This document shows, in pieces, positions 20,961 through 33,200 of a stretch of 64,000 bases of DNA; the first letter of the stretch is position 1; the number at the start of each line of letters is the position of its first letter. The notes below the pieces were generated by a model. That model saw only the letters and a list, made by a program, of their open reading frames with translations. It was not told the origin of the DNA and made no database searches. The translations under genes and the position numbers were made by a program. This DNA is from Zopfochytrium polystomum (lineage: Eukaryota; Chytridiomycota; Chytridiomycetes; Chytridiales; Chytridiaceae), in NCBI GenBank assembly GCA_025765615.1, contig JAIVFJ010000105.1, forward strand, positions 124,001 to 188,000. Reading direction: 5' to 3'.

Positions 20961-22839
20961 GTGACCGCCTCAATCTTGAAACCTTTCGTCTTGCCCGGCC
21001 TCTTCAACTAACGCAGTGGCCGCCTCCAAGGACGAAGCATGCCCTCTGCAGGGTCTACTAAATGTTTGGAAGTTCTGGCTGTAGAATGCGGTGGTGGATG
21101 GAAGTGCAATCGTTTATAATCAATAAACGCACGGCTGCGGCTGACTTAGAAATTGGTTGTTGTAATGTGGAGCTTAAAAGGCATAATGGTGGACGGAGAG
21201 GGAGGGGCAGCGGCGGCCGTGTTCTCTCTCCCTCTCTCCCTCTCTCCCTCTCTCTCTCTCTCTCTCTCCCTCTCTCTCTCCGAGGTGAGTGGTTAAGAAG
21301 TGGAGCGGAGCTTTTGTGGGACTGCAAGCTTTCGGGTGGTGCTTTTTATGTTGCTATAGGCCAGGTTGAGGCCGTTACCGTAAAACCGGCAGAATCTGCC
21401 GGTGTTCCATTAGGGAGTTGTGGCGCTCCGGGAGGAGCCCTTGAAGGAGCCCTCCCCTCAGTGCAAATCCGCCTCCGAGGTTGGTTCGTATTCGTCCTGT
21501 CCGACGAACCCATCATCTCCAGAATCCCTCTAAAGCCATTCCTGTAAAACTTGGAGGATCCGCCGCCAGGGGTCTCTCCGCCGGAAAGTCTTGCTGCGGG
21601 CAACCAGCACAGCCGAGGCCACTTCAGCAGAAGACAATAGGCAAGCGGCTGAGAAAGCAGGAGCGGCAGTAGCAGCAGTAACACCAGCCACATCGACACA
21701 AGTGAAGAGGGAGAAGCTTTGACGAGCTCATGGATGTGGTCTTACTAAGGATTGAAAAGTCCCTCTTCCGACGATCCGATTATCAATAGAACTGCAACTT
21801 TCTCCGATGCATATACAATCTTTCTTTGTGTTGTGTGCCGACAACTGGGCCTCCTGTTACGTATAATTTACATGTGGCTGCCGCTAGACGTGCTATAGAC
21901 GATTGTTGCATTGGAAATTATGCTAATCGTCCTGCTTTCCGTCCAGCTTAATCGAGGCTTTTAGCCCCAGCATCAAGCCGACAGGATCTGTTGGCGTTGC
22001 GGCGATCGAAGAGGAAGCCTCGAAACTGTCAGTACCCTCGGAACAAGATCAGCCCTCAAGGTTGGTTGGCGCCAACTCATTGACGCGCTCATCATATTTA
22101 TTTAATTTGCAGCGAGAAGCAGATCGTTGGACGAAGTTTCTCCGGTCAACACATGGAAGTTGTTTCCTGGCTTTCGACATGAAACTACGCTGCCGGAAGA
22201 ATGCCACTATTACTTATCGTCGCGACTCATTTGCACGTATCTCCGGTACAGCGTCGTTTTCGGTTTTACCTGTTGTGCGCGACCGCCTGAAAGAGGGACA
22301 AAAAAAAAAAAAAAAAAAAAAAAACAAAATTCGAACCAGCCGATCACGTCTCCCACCGCCGGCCCAGTAAAATCTATTTGTGCTTCCACCGGGACGGCAA
22401 ATCGGTCCAACACTAAGTGTCACAGCGGCGCTGACTCGGGCAGTCTGGCTTAGATAAACGCCCATTTCGCGCCGTCAGACCATACTAGCATTCGAGGCTT
22501 TCAGCTCTCGTTGCCCGCACCCGAAACTCGAATCCTGACCTGTGGAAAACTGCCGTCCAATCTTTCGCTTTTTCGGCTTCGTCTGCAATACCGAATATGA
22601 TTGAAGCCGAGCACGTGGTGATGCTGGGGTACACAGTTTTACTTTCCTTTTTTCACTCTCGTCTCGTTTCCAGCTATATTTCTTGCTATGTGGAATGCAT
22701 CGGTCTACAACTGTGGTTCAAATCGTCCCCTCAAGAATAAGGCACGAAGAATTGTGCGCCACACTCCCCACGCGTCGGGGCCGCCTCCCATCCCCCTTTC
22801 CAGCGGCTGAGGATGGCCGCGCCAGCCTAATTCAATCAA

Positions 22840-23130
22840 TCCATGGAACTGGCTTATTCTGTTTGTTGCCGTCCCTCCTCGTTCGATGGAGAGATTTCGA
22901 AGAAGAACCCTTTCCCCCCAACTCCCCAAACCTTCCCCCCCAACTCCCCATATCTCTCGTATGCTCCTACCCGCCTTATGCCCTTTCCTTGCACCGTGAA
23001 AGCGGTCTCACGTTTGATGCGTGCGGTGCAAACGGGGGCTTCCCTTCAGCCGACCCGTTCGAGACGCCTTTTGCAGAGCGTTGACCAGACGTTCGTCGGT
23101 CATTGAACCAACATTCAGAATACCAGCTCT
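22840..23130 (+). repeat. Dispersed repeat A, copy 2
   Basis: Same family as 20690-20960. The strongest match is around 22990-23075 (GCGGTCTCACGTTTGATGCG and TTCGAGACGCC). It is preceded by a run of C-rich tandem words (CCCCCCAACTCCCC). Confidence 0.65.
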
Positions 23131-23467
23131 TGGCTACATGCTCTTTCCGCTCTCCCTCCAACAACTCATTCCTCACTTTTGAAGCGTAATTTCCTCTTTC
23201 TAAGGGCCACCTTCAAATCAAGTACTTCTATCCATTGAGCAGCCATCGTGGCATCATCATCGCCATGACCCCCGATACTGAGTCGAAGATAAGGGCAAGT
23301 TGTCTCACTTTCTCTTTTGCTCAGAAATGAGTTGACTCACGTGACACACATTCCTTGACGCCGAGACTACGACGACGACGACGACGACGACGACACCGCC
23401 GGGCGAGACGACAGCCAGATGGGCCATCACACCGCAGCTGCGGCTGCAACAGCAGCAGCAACAACGA

Positions 23468-24880
23468 ATGCGCATTTACTGCCGTCTCCCACCGGAAATC
23501 GCTCCCGTCGTGTGCGCCTACCTCCGCGGACTCTCCCGCTTCCACCTCGCGACCGTGGCCCGCCTGCGTCCGGCGCAGATGCAGGCGTATTGCGACGCCT
23601 ACCCGTTCGCCCTCGACACCGCCACGGCGCGCGGCGGTCTCGAGCTCCTCGACCTGCTCCGCGATCATTATACCCTCCTCTCCCCGCCCCGCTACAGCGC
23701 TGCCGCGCTCGCCCACGCATCCCGTGCGGGCAGCGTCGCTCTGCTTCGATGGTGGCACGAACGAAGCGGCCTCAAGCTCGTCTACAATCGCACGGCACTG
23801 GATAACGCCAGCGCTCTCGGCCACCTGCCCGTGCTCCAGTGGTGGATGGACAGCGGCCTCACTCTGCGCTACTCGTGTTTGGCCGTCGATCTCGCAAGCG
23901 AGAACGGCCACGTCCACGTCCTGGACTGGTGGGCACGCGCTGCCCGTCCGAAATGGAGCGGAAGCACCAGTGCCAGCACCAACACCAACACCAACGGCAG
24001 AGGCCTCGACTTCCGATACACTGAACGCGCCCTCACAGTAGCCGTCAAGCGCCGCCACGCGCATGTCCTGCGGTGGTGGCGCGACAGCGGCCTCGACCTC
24101 GTCGGGCTCGAGGCCGAGGTCGCCAAGGCATGCGCGTGCGGCAATGTCGACACCCTCAGCCTGCTCCTCCGCGAAATCGGCGCGGACCACCTCCAGCGCT
24201 GCGACCCGGACGAAGCCGTCGCGCACGGGCACGTCGCCGTGCTCCGCTGGTGGAAGGACAGCGGGCTGCGGCTCGCCTGCTCCGCCGCGAGCGTCGACAC
24301 CGCCAGCCGCGACGGACACGTTGCAGCGCTCGAGTGGCTGCGGCGCGAAGCCGCACCGCCGCTACCCTACACGACCGACGCCGTCGATGACGCGTCGGCG
24401 CGCGGCGAAGTGGGCGTCCTGCAGTGGTGGAAGGACAGCGGGCACCCGCTCAAGTACACGGACCGCGCCGTGGACGACGCGAGCGCGGCGGGGTGCGTCG
24501 CGTCGCTGCAGTGGTGGCGTGACAGCGGGCTCGCGCTCAAGTACTCGCAAAAGGCGGTCAACCGCGCGAGCGCCGAGGGCCACGTCGCCGTCCTGCGGTG
24601 GTGGAGGGACTGCAGCGGCCTCCCGCTCAAGTACGGCCTCGCCGCCGTCGACTCGGCGAGCGAGAACGGCCGCGTCGACACGCTGCGCTGGTGGAGGGAC
24701 AGTGGGCTCGAGCTCAAGTTTACGCAGTGGTCGATCCACTCCGTGCCGCGCCCCGTGGTCGCGTGGTGGAAGGAGAACTGCCCTGACGCAAAGAGACTGC
24801 GCGTCGAGCAGTGGATCAGGGAAAGGCTGGACGACGGGTCTGATCTGGAGGATGATTCCGAATGGGAGAGCGACGATTGA
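23468..24880 (+). CDS. Ankyrin-like WW-repeat protein, intronless
   Basis: A single 470-residue exon. After a short F-box-like start (LPPEIAPVVCAYLRGLSR), about 12 repeats of 33-35 residues follow with consensus AVDxASxxGHVxVLxWWxxSGLxLxY; examples are WWRDSGLALKYSQKAV and WWKDSGHPLKYTDRAV. Each has the helix-turn-helix spacing of ankyrin repeats but with a fixed Trp-Trp. The C terminus is acidic. I associate this repeat type with expanded families in chytrid fungi; partners are unknown. GC content is very high and codon third positions are mostly G or C. The frame stays open upstream of the ATG through a Gln-rich stretch, so the true start could be earlier. Confidence 0.8.
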   Translation: MRIYCRLPPEIAPVVCAYLRGLSRFHLATVARLRPAQMQAYCDAYPFALDTATARGGLELLDLLRDHYTLLSPPRYSAAALAHASRAGSVALLRWWHERSGLKLVYNRTALDNASALGHLPVLQWWMDSGLTLRYSCLAVDLASENGHVHVLDWWARAARPKWSGSTSASTNTNTNGRGLDFRYTERALTVAVKRRHAHVLRWWRDSGLDLVGLEAEVAKACACGNVDTLSLLLREIGADHLQRCDPDEAVAHGHVAVLRWWKDSGLRLACSAASVDTASRDGHVAALEWLRREAAPPLPYTTDAVDDASARGEVGVLQWWKDSGHPLKYTDRAVDDASAAGCVASLQWWRDSGLALKYSQKAVNRASAEGHVAVLRWWRDCSGLPLKYGLAAVDSASENGRVDTLRWWRDSGLELKFTQWSIHSVPRPVVAWWKENCPDAKRLRVEQWIRERLDDGSDLEDDSEWESDD

Positions 24881-24938
24881 GCGTATTATCTAGAAAGAGC
24901 TTTGGAGGTGGTGGCCGAATTGAATGAATGTGTGCGTG

Positions 24939-24941
24939 CGT

Positions 24942-24975
<34 letters not shown>
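24939..24975 (+). repeat. TG microsatellite
   Basis: About 18 TG units, just beyond the WW-repeat stop codon. Confidence 0.9.
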
Positions 24976-24976
<1 letters not shown>

Positions 24977-26019
24977 AGCGGCGACCGGGCCTTGGCTTGG
25001 ATTGCTGGGTCGCGAACTTGGAAAACGCTTTGCCTGACAACTTCTTGGCACACTACTCTATTTGTGGTTCCAGGGATTGTTTTGTAATTGGAGATCATTG
25101 TCAGACAGATCTAGGCGGGATGGCTACGCGCGGAAGAGGGTGCGTTTGGTCGCAGGTCGACGGGCCGCCCGGGGTTCAGGGGATCTCGGGTCTTGCGCTT
25201 CTTGTTCCTCGATTGGTTGGGGCCGCACTTGGCGTGGCTGCGGTGTTTCCTTTTTCTTTTGAGTTTCCCTTGGAGATCCAGGAGGGAAAGCGAATAACAT
25301 ACTACAACTAACTTTATAGGGCTGTTGACTAGGGAGAATTTCATAAAAACTTACAAAACACTCACGTCGGCCAAACTTACGCTTCCAATCTCGTTACGTT
25401 TCCCTTCTGCCTCCTTCTCCTTCTTCTGGTTCCGTTGGAGGAAACTGGGAAATTGGAAGTCAATTACATTGAAGATTGCGTAGAGTAGAGAAAGAAAAGA
25501 ATGAAGGGAATTTTTCTAGACACCTCAAAAAAAAAAAAAAAAAAAAGAGCTTCAATGTCACAGCAAGCCACCCGTGAACATTGCACTTTCCAAAACTTTT
25601 TCACAGAACGACTTCGAAAAGTCAATCTTGAAAAAAAAAAAAAAAAAAAACTTGCAAAGAGCGTGCAAAGTTCTTGGTGGATTGCTCTTCGACAACAATC
25701 ATTAATCTTCGGCGCGGTAGGTGGTATCTGTGTATTCCTTTGACAGAAAAAAACGTTGACCAGAGACCGGGTTGGGCGGTCCATGCAATGCCAAAGAACG
25801 GTCAGCTCGGGTGAGATACTTCAGCGACGAGATATATGTTCACACATTGCACAAAATCAGCAACAACAACAACGTTATCTCACAACAGACAGTGAAAAGT
25901 AGAATACGAAAAGCGCGGGGAAGTGGGGGTAAATCGAAGGCAGAAAAGCTCTTTCGAGCGCAGAATGCGCCCAACCTCCCTTGCGGACTTGCGGAGGGCG
26001 CCACCGCTGCGCAAACGAA
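24976..26019. other. Intergenic with LTR-like segment and two A-tracts
   Basis: The reverse strand of 25283-25345 matches the dispersed segment at 7140-7215. A-runs lie near 25527-25546 and 25631-25650. A 64-nt block on the minus strand (25444-25381) is bounded by good splice signals (CCCAG before, GTAAGT after) and is Lys/Glu-rich in one frame, so a small unrecognised gene is possible here. The basic minus-strand frame that follows (to 25111) could be its continuation. Confidence 0.4.
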
Positions 26020-29000
26020 TCATAGGTGGAGCTTGTTAATAAATACGAGCATTTCTATAAAAGCCGAGTCCTCAAGCATCGCAACGTGGCCCCTACGCCG
26101 CACCACATCCCACCCGCTGCTGCGATGCACGCTTCCAAACAGCACCAGAAACTTTTCGACCTTCGTGACCTGCGCAGCGGACCCAGCCGCCGCCGCCGGG
26201 GTTGTAGTCGTGATCGTCGACGCCGTCGCCGCGGTCGGCATCGTCGTCGACGACGAGGTCGAGGCGCCGACCAGCCCCGACGCTAGCTGCGCCTCAAAGT
26301 TGGCCACCATCTCCTGGTAGATTCTCCGCGTCTGCGCCGGCGCCGACGGGTTCCCGCCGACAAAGTCCATCACGTCGGTCGGCGACGATTCAAAGTCGAC
26401 CTCTTCGTCTTCGCTGCGGCAGGACATGGGCGACGTCCACCGTTTGGGGCGGCCTTCTCCGACAGCTAGCGCTGACCCGGCGTTGACGTAACCGTCCTGC
26501 GGCGACGCCAGCAAACGGACAAACTTGAAGTGGCCGAGGCCGCCTTCTCGAAGGCAAGACAGGCGGTAGAGGAGAGTCTGGCGTGGGTCGTGGTGGTCCT
26601 TCATGTAGAGTTGGTCGAGGCACTTTGATTTGTCGATCACCTGGTAGAACCCAATGACTAGATTTGGGAGACAATGGAGGAAAAACGATATTAAGTATAA
26701 GAAGAGGAAAAAATCGCAAACTGCTTACAAGAATTTAGGAGGCTATTGTTATGAAGTGCCAATGAGAGGTGGGGGCTTGCGAGCGATGTGAAAGAGTATA
26801 GTTTGGGCCAGAAAGGCTCCATAGCGGCTTTTGAGACTGCGCACCTAGAGAAATGTTAGCAGTGTGGAACTGAGGCCAACAGGACGCAAACTATATCTAA
26901 CCTGGCAATCACACCCCCTAAACTGTGACAGACGAAACTAAGGAAGGAAAACGAGAAAAGGTCAGGAAGGGATCAGCCTGAATTTCGCAAGCAAACAAAC
27001 CTCAATCGCTCCACGTAAATCGACTGCTCCTCAATAAATGTCATGATCTCTCCAACCAATCGGTCTGCCAGGACCTCTATATCCGCAAACGTGTCGTCCT
27101 CGTTCGCAGACGAGATCATGAATTCGCAAGCCGTATCTGGTATATTCATCCAATGTCGCCAGAACGCAGATCGATTCCGATACTGCCGAAGATCGAAGGC
27201 GGAGCCAAGAAGTCCGTGGACAAACACGACGAGGTGCGTCGCGGGCGCGAACGCTGACGCTTGCGTCTTGGTTTCGGGGTCCAGAATGACGGAAGCCACG
27301 TCGGTTTGGGGGAACCACGCCGACGAGCCAATCGAACCAACAAACGATGTCCGCCTTTCGATGACAGAAGGGGCGCCTCGGCCCCTCAGGTTGTCGATCG
27401 CAACTTCAATGTCGTCCAACCGAGGGCCAACGTTCACAAACGATGAGCTCGGGGCTCTCGTTGTGATTGCGGGTGCGACTATAACAGAGGCTTCGCCGGA
27501 CAAGACGCTGGCGGTGGTGATCCCGCGGATACTCGCTTCGTCATCGATGGATCGAACGTCCGCAAAGGGAACCGGTGAAGAGGATATTTGGAATTGAGGA
27601 CCTCGACTTGGTGCGCGTAGGCGTCGAATGTTTGGTGAAAGGACTTCAGTTGGGGCAATGGATGCTGCGAACGAAACGGTTGGCTGCGCTGCTTTTCTCA
27701 ACAGCTCGAAAATGATTGCTGGGGGTGTGTTGGAGCATTCACTGAGGAAGGACTCGTCTTTGTTCGCTCTCCAAATTCTTCATTACAGTTTAGTTCCGCT
27801 AACACATTATCAATTTACTTACTTGGCGAGGTGGGCCTCATAGCCAAGAAGTGGCTCCGGTCCCAGCAGATACAACTCCTTTCGAGCCAGCAGCTTCTTC
27901 CCGGACTGCTGCCTCATGAATATCAGTGACTTTCGCGAAACGAGGCCGAATCCCGAAATGTAGGTTTCCCAAAGAGCGTCCAGCTAGAAACGTAGTGAGT
28001 CACACATACCGTTTGAGAAAAGTTGCATACCTTCGAGGACACAACATCGCAAATGTCTGCTAGTCGGAGACTCTTCTCATTTGAACCGTCCTGCCATCGC
28101 CAACAATTTAATACGCGCATTCGAGCCGTAAAGCAACAACCACGGCGAAAATCTGACCTTCAAGTACGGTGAAACGAGTGTTGCAAAGCCTTTAAGAACT
28201 GCCAGCCGTCCGTCATCGCCAACAGCAGGCAAATCGCGACGCAACGAGCTGCTGTCAATCATTCGCCGTGGACCAAGGCCAGACGAAAGCAAGCTGAGGA
28301 TTTGGTCACTTGAAAGAAGTCTCAAGGGTCCGTCCACGGTGGCGCGCGCTGACTGCAGTGTGAGACCGAAAACGGCGAAATCGTGAACTATGGATGACTG
28401 AAGCTGAACGATTCCGATCATGGCCAACATGAGCGATTCAACCTGAAACTGTTCTGACCCAAAGACTGAACGCTACAACCGAAAGGTAAAAGGGCCTGTT
28501 AAGTGCAAAACCCAACGATGTTGAATGGACCCACCACATCCTCGAAATCAAACGATGTACGCGATAGCCGCACGGAAGACGAGTCCCGGATCATTTCTTC
28601 CACTTTCGCAGGCTCCAGAAGGTACTTGACTACCCTTGCCGAAGAATGCGCTTGCTTTTGCTGCTGCTGTTGCTGCTGTATGGACCTATCTCTGCCACCC
28701 CTGAACAGCGAGCGCGCCAACCAGCCCCAAAAGTTCCCAGTTCCACACCCGAAATCGCTGCTAGCCATAGCCTCTGCCGCCCGTTTTGCCGCTGCAATTG
28801 CGGCGCGGGACTGATGGTTTGAGCGAAAGCCGAGGCAGGCCGCAGAAACGATCAGGTCGCAGGTGGAAAAGAAGACTCCGTCGAACTGACAAAGCGTGTG
28901 AGAGTGGAGGTGAGAAGGACGCTGGAGCTCGCCGACGTCCGTGAGGCCGCGGAGGCGGAAACGCTTAAACTGCTGAGGCTGGAGTGCTTCGTTTCGGGTC

Positions 29001-30102
29001 GCCCTGTGAAAGTGGTCAAAGCTGGTTTGGTCCAACAGAACAGAATGAGCTTGCTGAAAACACCATACCGCTCGTCCGATGTGAAAAACAACTCCACCTC
29101 CAAAAAGATGGATCTGTTGTCCTCTTCTAACGCGGAACTCTCCATCAGATCCACCTCCAATCGAAAATTGACCCCGCACTGAAGCAGCACGGCTTCGTTG
29201 TGGTACTCGACGCGAAAGGTCGGTGTCCAAAAGACATTGTTCAAAGGCGCCGCCATCCCACCATGCATCGCCACGGCGTTCTGACCATGTCGCCGCGCAG
29301 AATCCGCCCGGGCGTCCGCAAAAGAGTGCTTTGGCTGCTTGCAGTGCCAGGTGCACGTCGAGTGCTTCCGATGGCAAGCGTCCTCGTGGGCGAGGGCCGA
29401 CGGGAACACAAACTGCTGGCGCGACGGGAAGGTCGAAGCGGCGTCGCCGCCGCCGCCGCCGCCGGCCGAGGTGACCATCGCATCGCCGAGGCTCTCGGTG
29501 GAGGACTTTCGGAGCGGCGACGGCCCGATGGGCGCAAAGGCGACAGTGGGGGTCCCTGGCGCAACAGTAGTTGTCGCTGAAGCGGGTGTCGCGACGACGG
29601 CGGCTGCGGCGGTGGCCAATCGCGCGGCGGCTGCCGTCGTGGGTGCGAATCGGCCGGTGCGCTGATCCTCGTGGTGGCAGGCTTTCCGGAGATCGGCGTC
29701 AAAGTAAACGGCGGTGGGTACGGCGTCGATCCGGATGAGGTGCGGGGCGGGGCCGGCCGGGTCGGGGGCGGCACAGTACACGCGGGCACGCAGAGCGTAG
29801 AAGCCACGCTGGTAGATGTCGATGCCAACGAACTCGCCAAACTGGACAAAGACATTGATGACGGACTGTGTGGAGGCTTGAGCGGGCAGCGACGGGGCGG
29901 GCGACGGCGACAGCGACGAGGCGAACGACGACGATACCGACGGGCCGGCTGGAAACGGCTGCGGGAAGGGCGGCTGCGGAGGCAAGGGCGTGGATGGGAA
30001 CGCCGCCGACGGGAAGGCCGACGAGACCGACGATGACGAGGACGTTGACGACGACGATGCGAGCCGCGTCGACACAAGAGGCGGCGGGTAGCGCTGGTCC
30101 AT
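26020..30102 (-). CDS. FAM135-type protein with DUF676 lipase-like C terminus
   Basis: The gene starts at ATG 30102 (MDQRYPPPLV) and ends at TGA 26020-26022, with many introns. N-terminal part: a Ser/Pro-rich lead, then the FAM135 domain with VFVQFGEFVGIDIYQRGFYA and a later EVDLMESSA-type strand, plus Ala-rich inserts. C-terminal part is an alpha/beta-hydrolase of the DUF676 family: HLVVFVHGLLGSAFDLRQY (oxyanion strand), FMISSANEDDTFADIEVLADR, nucleophile elbow FVCHSLGGVIAR (26940-26902), SPHLSLALHN, DPRQTLLYRLS and a late GHVAMLEDSAF with the likely catalytic His. The elbow has Cys in place of the first Gly of GHSLGG. Enzyme activity is inferred only. It is tandem to symplekin; the promoter gap is 156 bp with T-rich runs at 30170-30215. 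Confidence 0.85.
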
Positions 30103-30258
30103 TTTTTTGGGGAGTCGGCCGCGGCGATAACAAGGCGCCAAGCCACTCACAAACTCAGATCTCCCTTATTTTTTATTTTTTATTTTTTTATTTTTTTAAT
30201 TTTTTTAAATTTTTTTGTCTTGGAAACCATATGCCACACCACGTTGCAAACCTCCTCC

Positions 30259-33200
30259 TCACGCTCGTCCCCCGCTGCGCATCATCCTTTCGCGCTCAAA
30301 CTCCCTGACCGCCGCCGACGACGCGTTAGCCCCTTCATCTCCTCCATCGGGTCTCCGTGCGCCGCCGCCACCGCCGCCAGGACCTCCTCCGCCCACGCGA
30401 TTTGCCTCCTCCCCTTTCCCCCCCCTCTCCGGCAGCTCGAGCCACGCAAGGTACTTCGAGCGAAGCTTCATGTGCGGTGGAAGGTCGTGCACGTACTGCA
30501 ACAGCCTCTTTTTCAGCTGAGGCGCGCGAGCCAGCATGTCCTGGAGCTGGGCTTTGGGAAGCGACGTCATCACCGACAGAGACGACGGAACGGTCGCCTG
30601 ATAGCAAATGGCACAGCGTCATTATTTAGCGTCGTAACGGGAACCCCTCTCCTTTTTTTTCGGGTGACTTACAATGCAGCAACGAATAAAGCCTTCCCAG
30701 AGCCAAGCGTGCATCGTCCAAATCTTTTTCGACACCAGCCGCGTTAGCATGCCGGTCACGAACCCGCTCAGGCCAGGGAAAACTTTGAGACTCCGCAAAA
30801 CGGTCCTCATTAGCAGCACTGAAATCTTGGGCTGATCCACTAGTTGCTGAATCGCCGCTGCAAGGATCTCTTGCTTGAAGATTTCTGGCTGGTTCATGCA
30901 GATTTCAATGCCTGATTCGATGATTAAAATTGTGTTAATGGATTTACGATTCCCCCGTTTTCCGCAAACTAGTTTTCAACCGCAAACCTTCGGAACACCT
31001 CTTGATCACGTCCAAGCCACCTTCCTGGGTATGGAGATGGAACAGCAGCTCCGTTGGCTTCAACTGAGGTCCGCTAGTTGTGCCATCGGCGGCAGCAATA
31101 ACTCCGCCAGAAGCTTCCGCCACCTTCGCCATCGGGTCTTCCACGAGCCGCAAAAAGGTTGTTTCAACGAGCTCTTTCCGTCCGTCAACCAGCATGAGCA
31201 GGATTTTCGGTATTAAGGAGATGACGGTTGGCTATTGGCAGATCAAAAGCATACCAAAGTTTTCAGTCAACCTGACCCCAAAAGCTCAAAAATATGGAAA
31301 AACGCACCTTATCCAGACTGGAAAGAACCGGGAGAACAAAGCGGGCATCAAGATCTTTTTTCTTAAAGAGGTCCATGACTATTGCAACGAGTCCTGTTGG
31401 CGGTTTCTCCTTTTCGGCAAGGATCCCCACGATCCGGCTCGCTAGTGGCACAGCCGACAGTGGAAAGTCTCTCAAGCGTACAAGAAGTCGTTCCAACGAT
31501 GCCGACATGGACTTGATGAGGTGGTAAATGTGTGTCAACACCGTTTTCGCAATGTATCGAGGAAGTTCACCGTACTTTTGGAAAAGCCTGAGCACGTTTA
31601 TCAGATATTACGCGGCGCAAAAAACCCCCAAACTACGACGTTGCGCAACACTTACAGATCCAAAAGCTCAAACTTTTTACTACAGAGAGCAAAGTAGAGC
31701 TCAATGTGCCGAACAATGTCAATCTCTTTCCACTCTGCCAACTCTTCGCTGGACACCCCATCATCGCCGGCCCCTTCGTCCACTAGTCCGTTTTCAGCAG
31801 CGTCGCCGCCGTTTTCGAAAACCGAGTCGTACGCCATCTCCGTCGAGTCGCTCATGACGTGCTTGTATTTTGCAGACTGTGCTGGCGCGGCTTTGACATC
31901 TTCTGGCTCGGATGAGGAGGATGCCGCGACGTCTTCCCCGACGGGAGGAGGCCCCAAGAGCTTCAAGAGACTCGACGTGGCGAAAGCCTCAACGACTGGG
32001 CCGATTATTGGATGGTCTGGGCCGATCCACCGTTTTGCAATCACAATAGAGTGCGCACGAGTGTTCCTGTCTATCAATAGGAAGAGTGTCCGTTCATGAA
32101 TTAGCGCTACAGGATCAAGTATAGCCGGACCGGCTTACGTGGATGTATGCAGTACGACAAAAGAATATTAAGGCACTGATTCCGGTTTGCAGGACGTAGA
32201 TTTATTAAGTCTCGAAGAGTCGATAAGCCGAGCTGCATTCTATTAACAAAAACGTTTGAGATCATGCGAGCAACTTCAAAAAATAGCCAGTCACCGGTCA
32301 GGGTCATCGCAGTACGATCGTACCACTTCATTGATGGCATCGGGAAGGACTTCGGGGGCATCGATCAAAAACTTTGTAAATGTCCGATCCTTCGGATCGA
32401 GCCCTCTTGCCATCTCCGTCGATTCTGTCTTTGCTTCACCTTTCAACCCACGCAGGATGCGGCCAAACAGATAGGGGTATCGCCTGGAAAATGGCCTTTT
32501 GACAGTAGGAGCGTCCTCCTCAGACTTTTCGATTCCGGTCGAGTTGGAGGCTCGTTCCCGCACCAAGTCCATTTTGAATTCCTCATATAACCATAGAATC
32601 GCCATTTCCTGCCTGAACATGCTTAGCCGGCAATGCAAGGGAAACAAATGAACAGCAAACCTCGCGGGGAAGTCGGCCAGCAAGAACTCGATCATTTTTT
32701 CCCGAAAGAGAACCTCAGCCGTCTGCGGCGGCCGTTCACCGAGAGAGTCTGATTTGACGTCCTCCTCGTTCTCATCATCCAGCATGCGGACCAAACGAAT
32801 CACAACAAGTGACCACCCTGCCCTGGCGGCTGACATGGATTCAGTCGGATCCAATGGTGCTAAACCTGCAAAGTTTTGAGCCTGGGTTGGAGCTCCTGGG
32901 GTTGAATTTGCTGCCGTGAGCGCGGTGGATGACGTCGTCGGTAACGGGAACAGGTCCTCCACCTCCAGGATTCGTTCAATCGCTGCGTCGCGCATCGACA
33001 CCGCGGTATCCACATTCATCACGGGAAGGCTTACTTCTGACGGCTTAAACTCCGGCTCTTGCAACATCGCGGCTAGATTTGGCTCTTCGACCTTTGCCAC
33101 GACTGCAGGCGGTGGGGGCAGGGACACTGTTGAAGCACCACTGTCCGTTGCAACGGGCGCCGGCTGAACGGCGTACGCATTGGCGGCGGCTTGTTGCTGC

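Larger units (their letters stand above)
20392..23467. other. Three-kilobase repeat-rich intergenic region
   Basis: No gene is recognised. The region holds two copies of a dispersed repeat (about 20690-20960 and 22840-23130), a TC-rich microsatellite (about 21223-21283) and a 25-base A-run at 22300-22324. The A-run could mark the end of an old retroposed sequence. A GAC/GACGAC run at 23368-23394 precedes the WW-repeat gene. Open frames crossing the region have no motifs. Confidence 0.5.

Noticed and set aside
23321..24319. Long minus-strand frame antisense to the WW-repeat gene
   Set aside because: It is a shadow caused by the high GC third positions of the real plus-strand gene; no domain is visible.
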